Assembly (NCBI GenBank): GCA_021827845.1
Contig: JAKAUB010000158.1
Location: 1 to 34,095 of the forward strand
DNA length: 34,095 nucleotides
Direction: 5' to 3'
Source of the DNA: Acidobacteriota bacterium
Lineage (GTDB): Bacteria; Acidobacteriota; Terriglobia; Terriglobales; Acidobacteriaceae
Below are positions 17,165 through 29,184 of the stretch, piece by piece; positions within the stretch are counted from its first letter, which is position 1, and every line of letters starts with the position of its first letter. A program made the translations under genes and the position numbers. The notes under the pieces are model-generated. The model saw only the letters and a program-made list of their open reading frames with translations. It was not told the origin of the DNA and ran no database searches.

Positions 17165-20100
17165 ATGCCGAACCACAGCATTGCCGCCGGCCTGCCCCAT
17201 GCTCAGGGGCTCTATCACCCCAGCAACGAACACGATGCCTGCGGCATGGGATTTGTCGCCAGCATTCGTGGAGAGCGCACCCACGCGATCATCGAGCAGG
17301 GCATTGAAGTACTCATTAATCTGACGCACCGCGGGGCCTGCGGCTGCGATGCTGAAACCGGCGATGGCGCCGGCCTCCTGATCCAGATTCCCCACAAATT
17401 CTTTGCGCGTGAGTGTGCCGCGCTTGGCTTTACGCTGCCTGCGTCCGGTGAGTATGGCGCCGGTATGGTCTTCTTCCCGGTGGAAAAACTGCCGCGCCTG
17501 CAGTGTGAAGGCATCTTCGAGAAAATTGTCAAAGAAGAGGGTCTGACGGTTCTTGGCTGGCGCGACACCCCCTGCGACGGAGATGCCATTGGCCGGGTGG
17601 CGCGCGCCTCGCAGCCTTACATCCAGCAGATTTTCGTCGGCCGGCCAGCGGGCATGGATGAGGATGCGTTTGAGCGCAAGCTCTACGTTGTGCGCAAGCG
17701 TGTGGAGGCGCAGATTGATGCCTCCGATATTGACGATAAGCACTTTTTCTACATCCCGTCCCTGTCGTCGCGCACCATCGTGTACAAGGGGCTGCTGCTG
17801 GCGCCACAGATCGCCAAATTCTACGGCGAGCTTTCGGATCCGGACGCGGTAAGCGCCATTTGCCTGGTGCATCAGCGGTTTTCCACCAATACATTTCCGA
17901 GCTGGCGTCTGGCGCATCCGTTCCGGTTTGTCGCGCACAACGGCGAGATCAACACCCTGCGCGGCAACGTGAACTGGATGCATGCGCGGCAGTCTGTGCT
18001 GCAGTCGCCGCTGTTTGGGGAGGACCTGAAGAAAATCTTCCCGGTGGTTGAAACCGAAAGCAGCGACTCCTCGGCTTTTGATAACGCACTGGAACTGCTG
18101 TTCCACTCCGGTCGCAGCATGCCGCATTGCATGGCCATGCTGATTCCGGAAGCTTGGGCGGGCAATCCGCATATGGCGCCGGAGAAGCGCGCGTTTTACG
18201 AATACCACGCGTCGCTGATGGAGCCGTGGGATGGGCCGGCCGCCATCGCCTTTACGGATGGCCGCGTGATTGGCGCCACGCTGGACCGCAACGGGCTTCG
18301 TCCCGGCCGGTACGTGGTGACCAAGGACGACATTGTGGTGATGGCGTCTGAAGCAGGCGTTCTCGATGTGCCAGCGGGAAATATCCGCAAAAAAGGTCGG
18401 TTGCAGCCAGGCAAAATGTTTCTGGTCGATACCGTTCGCCAGCAGATTGTCTCGGATAAGGAGATCAAAAAGGAGCTCGCGAGCCGCAAGCCGTACGAGG
18501 AATGGTTGCGCTCCAATCAGATCACGCTGGACCAGTTGCCGGAGCCGTCGCGTGTGCATGGCTCCAACCACAGCACCATGCTGCGCCGTCAGCGCGCTTT
18601 CGGATACTCCGAAGAAGACCTGACGATGATTCTGGAGCCGATGGCCAGCAAGGGTGAGGAGCCGATCGGTTCGATGGGCACCGATACGCCGCTGGCCTGC
18701 CTGTCGGACCGCCCGCAGATGTTGTTCAACTACTTCCGCCAGCTTTTTGCGCAGGTGACAAATCCGCCGATCGATCCGATCCGCGAAGAGATGGTCATGT
18801 CGCTGACCAGCTTCATTGGGATTGAGCGCAACATTCTGGAAGAGACGCCGCTGAACTGCCACACCCTCAAGCTGCCGCATGCCCTGCTGACGAACCGTGA
18901 TCTTGAGAAACTGCGGCGTGTATCGACCGGGGATTTGCTGGCGACGACACTACCGGCGCTTTTCCGGGCGCAGGATGGTGAGCAGGGGCTGAAGCGTGCG
19001 CTCGATGAGCTGTGCCAGCGTGCCTCACTGGCCGTGCGCAGCGGCTATACGCTGTTGATTTTGTCGGATCGCGGAGTCGATGCGCAGTACGCGCCAATCC
19101 CGAGTCTGTTGGCATTGGCTGCGGTTCACAATTTGCTTGTGCGCGAAGAGACGCGCACGCAGGTCGCGCTGATTCTGGAGACGGGCGAGCCGCGCGAGGT
19201 GATGCATTTTGCGCTTCTGATTGGTTTTGGCGCCAGCGCTATCAACCCCTATCTGGCGATGGATTCGATTCGCGACCTCGCGCATCGCGGCTATCTGACG
19301 AACGGCGTGAGCCCGGATGCGGCGGTAAAAAACTTCATTAAGGCGATCAACAAAGGGCTGCTCAAAACATTCTCAAAAATGGGAATCTCCACACTGCAAA
19401 GTTACCGCGGTGCGCAGGTTTTTGAGGCGGTCGGACTCAACCATGACCTAATGAAGGCCTATTTCAAAGGCGTTGCTTCGCGGGTGGAAGGTGTGGGGCT
19501 GGATGTGCTGGCGCGCGAGGCCCAGTCGAAACACCATCATGCCTTTGCCGCCATGAGCGAGTCGCAGCCGGACCTGACGACCGGGGGCGTGTATCACTAT
19601 CGCGCGGATGGCGAATATCATCTGCTGAATCCGCTATCGATCAGCAAGCTGCAGCACTCGGTACGCAGCGGCGACGCCAAAACGTTTGAAGAATATACCC
19701 AACTGATCGACGAGCAGAACCGCAACATGAGCACGCTGCGGAGCCTGATGCGCATCAAGGAAGCGGCGCAGCCAGTACCACTGGAAGAAGTGGAACCGGC
19801 TCGGGAAATTGTGAAGCGCTTCACGACGGGCGCCATGTCGTTCGGCTCCATCAGCCAGGAGGCCCACGAGACGCTGGCCATTGCCATGAACCGTATCGGT
19901 GGCAAGTCAAATACGGGCGAGGGCGGCGAAGACGAAGCCCGCTTCACGCCGGATGCGAATGGCGACTCCCGCCGCAGCGCGGTGAAGCAGGTGGCGTCCG
20001 GCCGCTTCGGCGTTACGACGAATTACCTGGTGAATGCCGACGAGCTGCAGATCAAGATGGCGCAGGGCGCCAAGCCCGGCGAGGGCGGTCAGCTGCCAGG

Positions 20101-21748
20101 GCACAAGGTGGATGAAAACATCGCCCGCATCCGCCACTCCACGCCAGGCGTTGGACTGATCTCTCCGCCGCCGCATCACGATATCTACTCGATCGAAGAT
20201 TTGGCGCAGCTCATCTATGACCTGAAGAATGTAAATCCGCGCGCTCGCATCGCCGTCAAGCTGGTGGCGGAGGTGGGTGTGGGCACGGTCGCGGCCGGTG
20301 TATCCAAAGCGCATGCCGACGTCGTTCTGATTAGCGGAGACAGCGGTGGGACCGGTGCTTCGCCGCTCAGTTCCATTAAGCACGCCGGTCTGCCCTGGGA
20401 GCTTGGGCTGGCAGAGACGCAGCAGGTGCTGCTGCTGAATGATCTGCGCAGCCGCATCCGCGTGCAGACTGACGGCAAGCTGCAGACAGGCCGCGACGTT
20501 GTGATTGCAGCGCTGCTGGGCGCAGAGGAGTTTGGCTTTGCCACCACGCCGCTGATCGCGATGGGCTGCATCATGATCCGCAAGTGCCATCTGAACACCT
20601 GCCCGGTAGGCATTGCGACGCAGGACCCTGAACTGCGCCGCCGTTTCCAGGGACAGCCGGAACATGTGATCAACTTCATGTTCTTCATTGCGGGACAGGT
20701 GCGCAGCTATATGGCGAAGATGGGCTTCCGCACGTTTGATGAGATGGTCGGCCGCGTCGATATGCTCGACACCCGGCCTGCCGTCGATCACTGGAAGGCC
20801 AGTGGCCTGGATCTGTCCTCCATTTTGTACAGCCCCGAACTGCCCGCACGCGTGGCCCGCCGCTGCACCCAGGCGCAGGACCACGCATTGCATCAGGCGC
20901 TGGATCATGAACTGATCGAATTGGCGCGCCCGGCGCTCGAGCAGGGCAAGCCGGTGTCGGCTTCGCTGGCTGTGCGGAATATTCATCGCACCGTTGGCGC
21001 CATGCTGGGCGGTGAAGTCGTCCGCCGCTATGGCGCGGCAGGACTGCCGGACGATACGATCCGGTTCAACTTTGCTGGCTCCGCGGGCCAGAGCTTTGGT
21101 GCATTCCTGCCCAACGGCATTACGCTCACGCTGGAAGGCGAAGCGAATGACTACGTAGGCAAAGGCCTATCCGGCGGCCGCATCGTTATGTATCCTCCGC
21201 GCGGGTCTAGCTTCCTGCCGGAAGAGAGCGTGCTGCTGGGTAACGTAGCCCTCTATGGAGCCACCAGCGGGGAAGTATTTCTCAGCGGCGTTGCGGGCGA
21301 ACGCTTCGCAGTCCGCAACTCTGGCGCGACCGCCGTGGTTGAAGGGGTTGGCGATCACTGTTGCGAGTACATGACGAAGGGGCTGGTCGTCGTGCTCGGA
21401 TCTTGCGGGCGGAACTTTGCAGCAGGCATGAGCGGGGGCATCGCGTTTGTGTTCGACGAGGGCGGATCGTTCGTCCAGAAGCGCTGCAACCAGGCGTCGG
21501 TCGATCTTGAGCCGCTCACCGAAACCCAGGATGTATTTACGCTGCGCGCGCTGATCACGCGGCATCGCGACCTGACCGGCAGCCCACGCGCCGGCTGGAT
21601 TCTCGATAACTGGCGCGAAAGTCTCTCGCGCTTCGTCAAGGTCTTTCCGCATGAGTATCGCCGCGTGCTGCGCAGCCGTCCGGTGATGCTGCCGGCGGCC
21701 CACGCAGCAGAAACAACTTCAATGACCCGGCAGGTGCTCCATGGCTAA
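17165..21748 (+). CDS. gltB: Glutamate synthase large subunit
   Basis: 1527 aa; [10 protein letters not shown] Ntn-type Cys, [56 protein letters not shown] Fe-S region, C-terminal GXGXG repeats. Confidence 0.98.
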   Translation: MPNHSIAAGLPHAQGLYHPSNEHDACGMGFVASIRGERTHAIIEQGIEVLINLTHRGACGCDAETGDGAGLLIQIPHKFFARECAALGFTLPASGEYGAGMVFFPVEKLPRLQCEGIFEKIVKEEGLTVLGWRDTPCDGDAIGRVARASQPYIQQIFVGRPAGMDEDAFERKLYVVRKRVEAQIDASDIDDKHFFYIPSLSSRTIVYKGLLLAPQIAKFYGELSDPDAVSAICLVHQRFSTNTFPSWRLAHPFRFVAHNGEINTLRGNVNWMHARQSVLQSPLFGEDLKKIFPVVETESSDSSAFDNALELLFHSGRSMPHCMAMLIPEAWAGNPHMAPEKRAFYEYHASLMEPWDGPAAIAFTDGRVIGATLDRNGLRPGRYVVTKDDIVVMASEAGVLDVPAGNIRKKGRLQPGKMFLVDTVRQQIVSDKEIKKELASRKPYEEWLRSNQITLDQLPEPSRVHGSNHSTMLRRQRAFGYSEEDLTMILEPMASKGEEPIGSMGTDTPLACLSDRPQMLFNYFRQLFAQVTNPPIDPIREEMVMSLTSFIGIERNILEETPLNCHTLKLPHALLTNRDLEKLRRVSTGDLLATTLPALFRAQDGEQGLKRALDELCQRASLAVRSGYTLLILSDRGVDAQYAPIPSLLALAAVHNLLVREETRTQVALILETGEPREVMHFALLIGFGASAINPYLAMDSIRDLAHRGYLTNGVSPDAAVKNFIKAINKGLLKTFSKMGISTLQSYRGAQVFEAVGLNHDLMKAYFKGVASRVEGVGLDVLAREAQSKHHHAFAAMSESQPDLTTGGVYHYRADGEYHLLNPLSISKLQHSVRSGDAKTFEEYTQLIDEQNRNMSTLRSLMRIKEAAQPVPLEEVEPAREIVKRFTTGAMSFGSISQEAHETLAIAMNRIGGKSNTGEGGEDEARFTPDANGDSRRSAVKQVASGRFGVTTNYLVNADELQIKMAQGAKPGEGGQLPGHKVDENIARIRHSTPGVGLISPPPHHDIYSIEDLAQLIYDLKNVNPRARIAVKLVAEVGVGTVAAGVSKAHADVVLISGDSGGTGASPLSSIKHAGLPWELGLAETQQVLLLNDLRSRIRVQTDGKLQTGRDVVIAALLGAEEFGFATTPLIAMGCIMIRKCHLNTCPVGIATQDPELRRRFQGQPEHVINFMFFIAGQVRSYMAKMGFRTFDEMVGRVDMLDTRPAVDHWKASGLDLSSILYSPELPARVARRCTQAQDHALHQALDHELIELARPALEQGKPVSASLAVRNIHRTVGAMLGGEVVRRYGAAGLPDDTIRFNFAGSAGQSFGAFLPNGITLTLEGEANDYVGKGLSGGRIVMYPPRGSSFLPEESVLLGNVALYGATSGEVFLSGVAGERFAVRNSGATAVVEGVGDHCCEYMTKGLVVVLGSCGRNFAAGMSGGIAFVFDEGGSFVQKRCNQASVDLEPLTETQDVFTLRALITRHRDLTGSPRAGWILDNWRESLSRFVKVFPHEYRRVLRSRPVMLPAAHAAETTSMTRQVLHG

Positions 21749-23192
21749 GCCCACTGGATTTATGGAATTTTCGCGCGAGCTTCCGGAGCGACGTCCTGTG
21801 ACGGAGCGCGTGAATGACTGGTTTGAAATCTACCGCGCGTTTCCTGAAGAAAAGCAGCAGGAGCAGGCGGCCCGCTGTATGGATTGCGGCGTGCCGTTCT
21901 GCCACTCCGGCTGCCCGGTCAACAACATCATTCCAGACTGGAATGACATGGTGTATCGCGGCCGCTGGAAAGAGGCGATCCGCCGTCTGCACGCGACCAA
22001 CAATTTCCCGGAGTTCACCGGCCGCATCTGCCCGGCGCCGTGCGAGGCTGCCTGTGTTCTTGGCATCAATGCTCCTCCGGTTGCGATCAAGCAGATTGAG
22101 AAGAGCATTATTGAGCACGCGTTTGAAGAAGGTTGGGTGCAGCCCGAACCGCCCGCCGTGCTGACTGGGAAACGCGTGGCAGTGATCGGCTCCGGCCCCG
22201 CAGGATTAGCCGCTGCGCAACAGTTGCGCCGCGCTGGCCATGAAGTCCGCGTCTATGAAAAGGCCGACCGCATCGGCGGCCTGCTGCGCTACGGCATTCC
22301 CAACTTCAAGCTGGAGAAGACGGTCCTCGACCGCCGGCTGGAACAGATGCAGGCCGAAGGCGTGGAGTTTGTCACCAGTGCGCACGTTGGCCGCAATGTG
22401 GATGTGGAGGAACTGCGTCGCACCCACGACGCCATTCTGTTAGCCGGTGGCGCAGAACATCCCCGCGACCTTCAGGTGCCCGGGAGAGAGCTGAAAGGCA
22501 TTTATTACGCGATGGAATTTCTGCCCCAGCAGAACCATCGTTGCGAAGGGGATGCAGTGGCAGAGCACACGGCCATCTCCGCAGCGGGCAAACACGTCAT
22601 CATCATCGGCGGCGGAGATACGGGAGCCGATTGCCTGGGAACCTGTCACCGGCAGAAGGCCGCCTCTGTTGAGCAATTTGAGATCATGCCGACGCCTCCG
22701 GCGGAGCGTTCGCCCCTGACGCCATGGCCGCTGTGGCCCATGCAGCTGCGTACCGAAGGCGCTCACGAAGAAGGCGGCAGACGGAACTGGAGCGTTGCGA
22801 CCACCCGCTTTACGGGCGATGATCAGGGCAATGTGAAGGAGCTGCATGCCGTGCGTGTCGGACCTCCGCCAAAATTTGCGCCGGAACCCGGATCGGAGTT
22901 CGTCATGCGCGCGGACCTGGTTCTGTTAGCGATGGGCTTTCTTGGGCCGGTGCGCAGCGGACTGCTGGAGCAGCTTGGGGTCGCACTCGACGCACGTGGA
23001 AACGTCGCCGCCGGTGCCGATTTTATGACCTCTGTGCCGGGCGTGTTTGCAGCGGGCGATCTGCGGCGCGGACAATCGCTGGTGGTCTGGGCAATCTCCG
23101 AGGGGCGAAAAGCTGCGGCCGCGATGGATCGCTATCTGATGGCGCCGCGGATGCTGGAGCAGGCCGAGATGGCAACGGCCGGAGCGCGATAA
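21741..23192 (+). CDS. gltD: Glutamate synthase small subunit
   Basis: [66 protein letters not shown]; overlaps the gltB end by 8 nt. Confidence 0.97.
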   Translation: MAKPTGFMEFSRELPERRPVTERVNDWFEIYRAFPEEKQQEQAARCMDCGVPFCHSGCPVNNIIPDWNDMVYRGRWKEAIRRLHATNNFPEFTGRICPAPCEAACVLGINAPPVAIKQIEKSIIEHAFEEGWVQPEPPAVLTGKRVAVIGSGPAGLAAAQQLRRAGHEVRVYEKADRIGGLLRYGIPNFKLEKTVLDRRLEQMQAEGVEFVTSAHVGRNVDVEELRRTHDAILLAGGAEHPRDLQVPGRELKGIYYAMEFLPQQNHRCEGDAVAEHTAISAAGKHVIIIGGGDTGADCLGTCHRQKAASVEQFEIMPTPPAERSPLTPWPLWPMQLRTEGAHEEGGRRNWSVATTRFTGDDQGNVKELHAVRVGPPPKFAPEPGSEFVMRADLVLLAMGFLGPVRSGLLEQLGVALDARGNVAAGADFMTSVPGVFAAGDLRRGQSLVVWAISEGRKAAAAMDRYLMAPRMLEQAEMATAGAR

Positions 23193-23199
23193 CGGCGCG

Positions 23200-24408
23200 T
23201 TAAAACATCACGCCAGCTTCAATCGTTCCTCGCATCTGCGTTTTGTTTCCCCCGAACGGGCCGAACGCGTCGCCAGGTCCGGCATTGGCCACGCCAACCC
23301 AGGAAAACTCTCCGCGCGCGTAGGCGTGTTTGCGCTGGTAAGTAGGCGTAAGGGTCACGGAGCCTGCATCGCTGCCCGGTCCGTAGATCAGATTGAGCGA
23401 CGCACCTCCGACCTTGCCGGAGTTTTGAATGATCTCCCCGCGTGCCGCCAGAGCCCAATGCTGTCCCAGGGTACGCGAGGCCAGAAATGCCGCGCCGACG
23501 GTCGTCGTGGTGCGATCGGCGCCGATCGCTGTCTGTTGTGCCAGACGCGTGTATTGAAAATACGGCTGCAGCTTCCACGGCCCGGAGCTGCGGATATAGA
23601 TCAGGTCATAAACACTGGTGTTGTTCTGAAAAACAGGCGTCGCGAAGGTGGAGTAGCCGGTTCGTCCGATGTTCCCAGCCGCTGTCGCGCTTAAAGTATC
23701 CTTACTGTCCAATGCATAATTGACGGCGCCTGACAGCCAATTCCAGCGGTTGGAATAAAATCCGTCGTTCCAGCTGAGCGAAGTAGTGAGGGCGCGATGG
23801 ATGTAGTTGAGCTGGATGCCGCGATTGATGGCGTTCGTCTGGTTCCATAGCAGGCCGCGCTCGACGTTCATGTTCTGGAAGGTGAATAGTGCTTCTCCAC
23901 CCCATATCGAAGGCAGCTTGCCCGCCTGAATATTGAAGGATCTCGAAGGCGTGATCTGCAGATATGCGACAGGCACAGGCCCATATAGCCTGGAGACTTC
24001 CGTTGCAGTCGAGTAGAGCGGAGCGCCCAGCGACGGAAGGTTATAAGCGCCGATCTGAAAATAGAATTGCAGCCAACCCGTAGGCTTCTGCAGAAAAGCC
24101 TGCGCATTGCTGAATTCAATACGCGTCGAGGCATCCCCAGCGTCCGGGTGTGTCTGGCTGATCGGCATCAGCGACGCCAGACCGCCTGCGTCCCAGGTTC
24201 CAACAGGGCCCAAATGGAAGGAGCGCGGTGCGGGCAAGACTAACGGGCCGGCGACAGGGGGAAATGCCGCCGTCGCGGGGGCTTGCTGCGGCGCAGCGGA
24301 AGCTCCGCTGGATTGTTGGGCCAGCCCCGATGAACAGAGGGCCAATGTAGATATCGTAAGAACAGCGGCAAGCCGGGAAAATCGCACGAAGCAACAAGAC
24401 TCCTTCAT
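23200..24408 (-). CDS. Outer-membrane porin-like beta-barrel protein
   Basis: Signal peptide (LAAVLTISTLALCSSGLAQQ), alternating aromatic strand pattern (WLQFYFQIGAYNLPSLG, YLQITPSRSFNIQAGKLPSIWG, SGPWKLQPYFQYTRLAQQTAIGADRTTTTVGA), C-terminal F. Confidence 0.7.
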   Translation of the reverse strand: MKESCCFVRFSRLAAVLTISTLALCSSGLAQQSSGASAAPQQAPATAAFPPVAGPLVLPAPRSFHLGPVGTWDAGGLASLMPISQTHPDAGDASTRIEFSNAQAFLQKPTGWLQFYFQIGAYNLPSLGAPLYSTATEVSRLYGPVPVAYLQITPSRSFNIQAGKLPSIWGGEALFTFQNMNVERGLLWNQTNAINRGIQLNYIHRALTTSLSWNDGFYSNRWNWLSGAVNYALDSKDTLSATAAGNIGRTGYSTFATPVFQNNTSVYDLIYIRSSGPWKLQPYFQYTRLAQQTAIGADRTTTTVGAAFLASRTLGQHWALAARGEIIQNSGKVGGASLNLIYGPGSDAGSVTLTPTYQRKHAYARGEFSWVGVANAGPGDAFGPFGGNKTQMRGTIEAGVMF

Positions 24409-24459
24409 CAGTAGGAAGACAGGCAAGCGGGTGGAAACCCCGGAGGGACGCCCAGTTCG

Positions 24460-25341
24460 TTACTCGCGGATTCCTGTTGCGATATTCAGAAATTCCCGTG
24501 CTGCCCGCGTCAGCACGTGGTCGCGGTGGTGAATCAGGGCCAGGTCGCGGGCCAGGCGTACCCCCTCAAGCCGCACCGCCACCAACTTGCCGGCTTTTTC
24601 TTCGTCCACAAAGTTGATGCGCGGCAGAAAGCCCGCACCCATGCCGGCAACAATCAGCCGCTTCAGCAATTCTCCAGAGTCTACTTCCATCGCCAGTCGT
24701 GGTTGCAGATCGTGCATCTGGAAGATGCCTTCCAGCTGTTCGCGTTGCCGTCCTTGCTTCGGGAGCAGGAGCGGAAACTTCGCCAGCTCCTCGACGCGGA
24801 TCGTTGTACGCTGTGCCAGAGCATGGTCCGGCTGTACGGCCAGCACCAGCTCGTCTTTATGCACCGGAGCGATCGACAGGCGTTTATCTTTCAATGGAAG
24901 GGAGATAACGCCGAAGTCCACCTGCCGCTTGAGCACAGCTTCCAGGGTGCGTGCCCGCTCGGCGCGCACAATGCCGATGCCGACCTTAGGGCATTGCTTG
25001 CGGAACTCAGCAAAAATCGCAGGAAATACGTATAGGCAGGTTGTCTCGTTGGCGCTGATTGAGATGGCTCCGCGCGGCGCGCGATGCAGATCCGCGACGG
25101 TCATCTGGATATGGCTATAGCACTGCAGACAGTGCTCGGCGAACGGCTCAAACACACGCCCTGCCGCGGTTGTGCTCACCTTGCCGGATTTGCGGTCGAA
25201 CAGGCTGGCGCCCATCTCTTTTTCCAGCGAGCGGATCTGTGCAGAGATGGCCGGTTGTGTTACCCGCAGCTTTTCCGCTGCGCGGGAGAAGCTGCCCAGC
25301 TGACAAACTTCGAGAAACGTTCTTAGCTTTTCAAAGTCCAC
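24460..25341 (-). CDS. LysR family transcriptional regulator
   Basis: VDFEKLRTFLEVCQLGSFSRAAEKLRVTQPAISAQIRSLEKEMGASLFDRKSGKVSTTAAGRVF; GTG start at 25341. Confidence 0.93.
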   Translation of the reverse strand: MDFEKLRTFLEVCQLGSFSRAAEKLRVTQPAISAQIRSLEKEMGASLFDRKSGKVSTTAAGRVFEPFAEHCLQCYSHIQMTVADLHRAPRGAISISANETTCLYVFPAIFAEFRKQCPKVGIGIVRAERARTLEAVLKRQVDFGVISLPLKDKRLSIAPVHKDELVLAVQPDHALAQRTTIRVEELAKFPLLLPKQGRQREQLEGIFQMHDLQPRLAMEVDSGELLKRLIVAGMGAGFLPRINFVDEEKAGKLVAVRLEGVRLARDLALIHHRDHVLTRAAREFLNIATGIRE

Positions 25342-25381
25342 AAGTCTCGCCCCGTGGTTCAGTTTTGAAAGGATGCGACGA

Positions 25382-26071
25382 TTAAGCGGGCAGAGCGCCG
25401 GTATAAATCGCCATTCCCGCGACTGCATCGACGCCCATCGCGTCCAGCGTGTCAATCTCTTCCTGCGAACGGATTCCACCGGCGACGATCAACTGCCGCG
25501 TTGTTTCCTGGCGCAACGCGCGCGCGACGTCAATCGGAAATCCGGCCATCATGCCTTCACCGTCAATGTGGGTATAAAGAAATCCGCCACAGTACGGCTC
25601 CAACTCACGCATGGCCTGCGCGGGCGCCAGTGATATTTGCTCCTGCCATCCGCGCACGGCGACCTGGCCACCTTTTGCATCGACACTGAAAACCAGCGGG
25701 TCCAGGCCCACGCAGGCGGCCAGCTCGGCTGCAAAGGAGTGCCGGATGAGACCGTTGGCGCCGTTTGAGCCATCGAACAGCGATGAGCCAAGAATCACTT
25801 TGGAGGCGCCTGCGGCAAGCAAATCGCGCACGTCCTGCAACGTGCGGATACCCCCGCCAACTTGACATGGAAGTCTGCGCACGAACTGCTCGATCAGCCC
25901 TCGATTGTTTCCGGTTCTCTTGGCGGCATCCAGATCAATCAACTGAACGAGAGGGTAACCGGAAAAGCGATCGATCCAGTATTCGAAGTCATCGAAGTCC
26001 AGCGCCGGGCGTTCTCCCTGCACCAGTTGCACAATGCGGCCGCCCAAAAGATCGATGGAAGGAATCAGCAT
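25382..26071 (-). CDS. hisA: 1-(5-phosphoribosyl)-5-[(5-phosphoribosylamino)methylideneamino]imidazole-4-carboxamide isomerase
   Basis: MLIPSIDLLGGRIVQLVQGE; QVGGGIRTLQDVRDLLAAGASKVILGS; LIVAGGIRSQEEIDTLDAMGVDAVAGMAIYTG. Confidence 0.95.
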   Translation of the reverse strand: MLIPSIDLLGGRIVQLVQGERPALDFDDFEYWIDRFSGYPLVQLIDLDAAKRTGNNRGLIEQFVRRLPCQVGGGIRTLQDVRDLLAAGASKVILGSSLFDGSNGANGLIRHSFAAELAACVGLDPLVFSVDAKGGQVAVRGWQEQISLAPAQAMRELEPYCGGFLYTHIDGEGMMAGFPIDVARALRQETTRQLIVAGGIRSQEEIDTLDAMGVDAVAGMAIYTGALPA

Positions 26072-26111
26072 TCGGACCTCTTCTTCTATTGTGCCGTGTT
26101 TTCCGGATTTT

Positions 26112-26882
26112 TCAGCAAGGAAGTCGGACAGGAATTCCGTCGCTGGCGAGTTGCTGCTTCAAGGTGCGTGCATCGCTGATGCCGCGATGAAAGATGCTGG
26201 CAGCGAGCGCGGCATCGGCACGGCCGGCGGTAAAAACTTGCGTAAAGTGCCCGGCATTCCCACCGCCGCCGGATGCAATGACAGGAATGCTGACGGCATC
26301 GGCCACGGCCGCAGTCAGCGGGCAATCAAATCCTGCCTGCGTACCATCAGCGTCCATCGATGTCAGCAGAATCTCTCCGGCGCCGCGCTGTTCGGCTTCG
26401 CGTGCCCAATCCATTACGCGTCGGGCGGTGGCGCGACGCCCCCCACTGGAGAACACCTCCGCAAGTTCCGGCGCAGTTGGACCGCGGCGGGCATCAATCG
26501 CGACGACCACCGCCTGCGAACCGAAGCGCGCACCAATTTCGCTGATAACATCCGGCCGCCCCAACGCGGCGGAGTTGATGCTGACCTTGTCGGCGCCGGC
26601 ATCGAAAACCTGTCGCGCGTCGTCCAGGGAGCGGATTCCGCCGCCTACAGTAAGCGGAACAAAGATGCGTTCGGCAGCCCGGCGCACGCTCTCCAGCAGG
26701 ATGCCCCGTTCCTGATGCGTGGCCGTAATGTCGAGAAACACGATCTCATCGGCACCGCCGGCAGCGTGGCGAATGGCGAGCTCAGCGGGGTCGCCCGCGT
26801 CCATCAGATCAAGAAACTGGACCCCCTTCACCACGCGACCTGCATGCACATCCAGACAGGCAATAATGCGGCGTGTCAGCAT
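26112..26882 (-). CDS. hisF: Imidazole glycerol phosphate synthase subunit HisF
   Basis: [71 protein letters not shown]. Confidence 0.97.
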   Translation of the reverse strand: MLTRRIIACLDVHAGRVVKGVQFLDLMDAGDPAELAIRHAAGGADEIVFLDITATHQERGILLESVRRAAERIFVPLTVGGGIRSLDDARQVFDAGADKVSINSAALGRPDVISEIGARFGSQAVVVAIDARRGPTAPELAEVFSSGGRRATARRVMDWAREAEQRGAGEILLTSMDADGTQAGFDCPLTAAVADAVSIPVIASGGGGNAGHFTQVFTAGRADAALAASIFHRGISDARTLKQQLASDGIPVRLPC

Positions 26883-27484
26883 CGCGGCACCTCAAGAAAA
26901 TTCCGCAGAATCTGCAGGCCCGCTTCGCCGGACTTTTCCGGATGAAATTGTACGGCCATCCAGTTGTCGCGTTCCGCAGCAGCGGTAAATTGACGCCCAT
27001 AGTTCGTACTGGCAACCGTCGCCTCAATCATTGGGGCACTGTAGGAGTGTGTGAAGTAGACGAAGCATGGATCGGGAATATCGCACAGGATGCGCGAGGG
27101 GCGGACGCGCTCGATGGAATTCCAGCCGACATGGGGCGATTTGACGGTTCCGGGAAACCGGTCGCAGGTACCGGGAAACACGCTGAGTCCGTGCGTCTCC
27201 GGAGCTTCTGTACTGCCTTCAAACAACCATTGCAGACCCACGCAGATGCCAAGGAACGGGCTGCCCGCGCTGACTCGCTCGCGGATAGCATCTGCCATTC
27301 CGCTCTCATGGAGTACGCGCGTAGCAGAAAAATGACCGACCCCAGGCAGAACGATATGGGCTGCGAATCGCAAATCATCCGGAGTGGCAGCGATCCGGAC
27401 ATCGGCTCCGCAGGCGCGCAGAGCCTTAGTAACGGAGGGAATATTTCCGGCCTGATAGTCGATGACCGTCACAGAGGCGGGCAC
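26876..27484 (-). CDS. hisH: Imidazole glycerol phosphate synthase subunit HisH
   Basis: [62 protein letters not shown]. Confidence 0.97.
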   Translation of the reverse strand: MPASVTVIDYQAGNIPSVTKALRACGADVRIAATPDDLRFAAHIVLPGVGHFSATRVLHESGMADAIRERVSAGSPFLGICVGLQWLFEGSTEAPETHGLSVFPGTCDRFPGTVKSPHVGWNSIERVRPSRILCDIPDPCFVYFTHSYSAPMIEATVASTNYGRQFTAAAERDNWMAVQFHPEKSGEAGLQILRNFLEVPRC

Positions 27485-27499
27485 GTAGATTCCTCCCGT

Positions 27500-28108
27500 T
27501 TACAAAAGGCCCTTGGTGCTGGGCAGCATGGATTTCAGTTGTTGGTCGCGCGAGCAGGCGAAGCGCAGCGCGCGCGCAAAGGCCTTGAACATTGCCTCCA
27601 CCTTGTGATGATTCGACCGGCCGTAGAGCACTTTGATGTGGACGTTGGCGCGAGCGCCGCGCGCAAACCCCTCAAAAAAATCCGCCAGCAACTCGGACTG
27701 CAGATCGCCGACGAGTCGCACGCGCAGTTGCGGGTCAATCACATGTGCCGCGCGGCCGCTTAGATCAATGGCGGCTGCCGCGAGTGTTTCATCCATCGGC
27801 ATTAGAAAATACCCAGCGCGCAGAATGCCGCGCTTGTCGCCGAGTGCCTGCGTGAACGCCTCGCCCAGCGCGATGCCGATATCTTCGACCGTGTGATGCT
27901 GATCGACGTCGAGGTCGCCATCACACTGCAGCCGGAGATCGAACGCGCCGTGGCGCGCAAACAGCTCCAGCATGTGATCGAGGAAGCGAATGCCGGTGTG
28001 GACGTCGTATTTGCCGGAGCCGTCAATAGTCAACGCCAGCGAAATCCGCGTCTCCGTGGTGTTGCGCTCCAGCCTGGCCGATCTCGTCTTTAGCGATTTG
28101 GCTGCCAT
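27500..28108 (-). CDS. hisB: Imidazoleglycerol-phosphate dehydratase (monofunctional)
   Basis: [43 protein letters not shown]; start placed at 28108 ([22 protein letters not shown]). Confidence 0.97.
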   Translation of the reverse strand: MAAKSLKTRSARLERNTTETRISLALTIDGSGKYDVHTGIRFLDHMLELFARHGAFDLRLQCDGDLDVDQHHTVEDIGIALGEAFTQALGDKRGILRAGYFLMPMDETLAAAAIDLSGRAAHVIDPQLRVRLVGDLQSELLADFFEGFARGARANVHIKVLYGRSNHHKVEAMFKAFARALRFACSRDQQLKSMLPSTKGLL

Positions 28109-29184
28109 GCAATCTCCTTGAGCGATGCTTCCAATGCAGCAAGACCCGCGCGTGTATGTTCCACGGCTCCCAGCGTGATGCGCACGCAACCCGCGCAGCC
28201 CGGGTCGCTGCTGCGATCCCGTACCAGTACGCCGCGACAGCGCATGGCTTCCACCAGCTCACGATGCTTTGCGCCAATCTGCATCAGGATGAAGTTGGCG
28301 TGGCTGGGGTAAAAGAAAACTTCCATGCGCGTCAGCTTCTGCTGTGCGAGTGCAAGGCTTTGCGTCACCTGATCGGCGTACCAGCGGATGTAGTCTTCGT
28401 CGGCCAGCGCCTCCGGCAGGCATTCCAGCGCAATGGAATTCACGTTATAAGGCGAGCTTACTTTGCGGATGAACCGCATTGTTTGTGGGTGCGCCGCCAG
28501 CAGACCGATGCGCAGTCCGGCCAGGCCATAGGCTTTTGAAAATGTACGGGCGACGATAAGGTTTTCACGAGCCGCCGTATGGGCGAGAACGCTGTCGCCG
28601 TGAAAGTGAATGTACGCTTCATCGACCAACAGTGCGGTCTGCGGATGGGCTGCGGCGATCTCGAGCAGGAAATCGGAATCCGCAGTCGCGCCGGTCGGAT
28701 TATTCGGCGACGCCAGCATAACCAGACGTGTTCTGCTGTTGATCGCGGCTGCAAGGTCATCGTAGGGAAATTGCAGGTCTGGCTTTGCTTGTACGGAATG
28801 CACTGTAGCGCCGGTCATCTCCGCATACAGCCGGTACATGGAGAAGGTGGGCGTCACGACGATCACTTCATCGTCTGGTTCCAGGTAGGTTTCGCAAACC
28901 AGATGCAACGCCTCATCGACGCCGTTGGTAAGCAGCACGGCCTCCGGCTGCAGGCCAAAGTGATCGGCGACGATCCGCTCCACCGGTTCGCGCTCTGGAT
29001 ACCGCGTGAGCGACGCCGCTGCGACGCGCTGCAGGACGGCCTGAACGAGCGGGGAGGGTGCCAGCGTGTTCTCGTTAAAGTCCAGGCGCAGCCCTTCGCG
29101 TCCTGCCAGCGGCGGATGATACTCGTGCATGCGTTCAACAGCTGCGCGCGGACGCAGAGCCTGTTTCGTGGAGGCCTCTGTCAT
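28090..29184 (-). CDS. hisC: Histidinol-phosphate aminotransferase
   Basis: [60 protein letters not shown]. Confidence 0.95.
   Translation of the reverse strand: MTEASTKQALRPRAAVERMHEYHPPLAGREGLRLDFNENTLAPSPLVQAVLQRVAAASLTRYPEREPVERIVADHFGLQPEAVLLTNGVDEALHLVCETYLEPDDEVIVVTPTFSMYRLYAEMTGATVHSVQAKPDLQFPYDDLAAAINSRTRLVMLASPNNPTGATADSDFLLEIAAAHPQTALLVDEAYIHFHGDSVLAHTAARENLIVARTFSKAYGLAGLRIGLLAAHPQTMRFIRKVSSPYNVNSIALECLPEALADEDYIRWYADQVTQSLALAQQKLTRMEVFFYPSHANFILMQIGAKHRELVEAMRCRGVLVRDRSSDPGCAGCVRITLGAVEHTRAGLAALEASLKEIAWQPNR

Noticed and set aside
17084-18880. 598-aa minus-strand ORF antisense to gltB
   Set aside because: Shadow ORF: gltB is unambiguous on the plus strand; composition (H/R/Q-rich) is typical of antisense frames in GC-rich DNA and shows no domain motifs.
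19907-20986. 359-aa minus-strand ORF
   Set aside because: Antisense shadow of the conserved FMN/Fe-S region of gltB.
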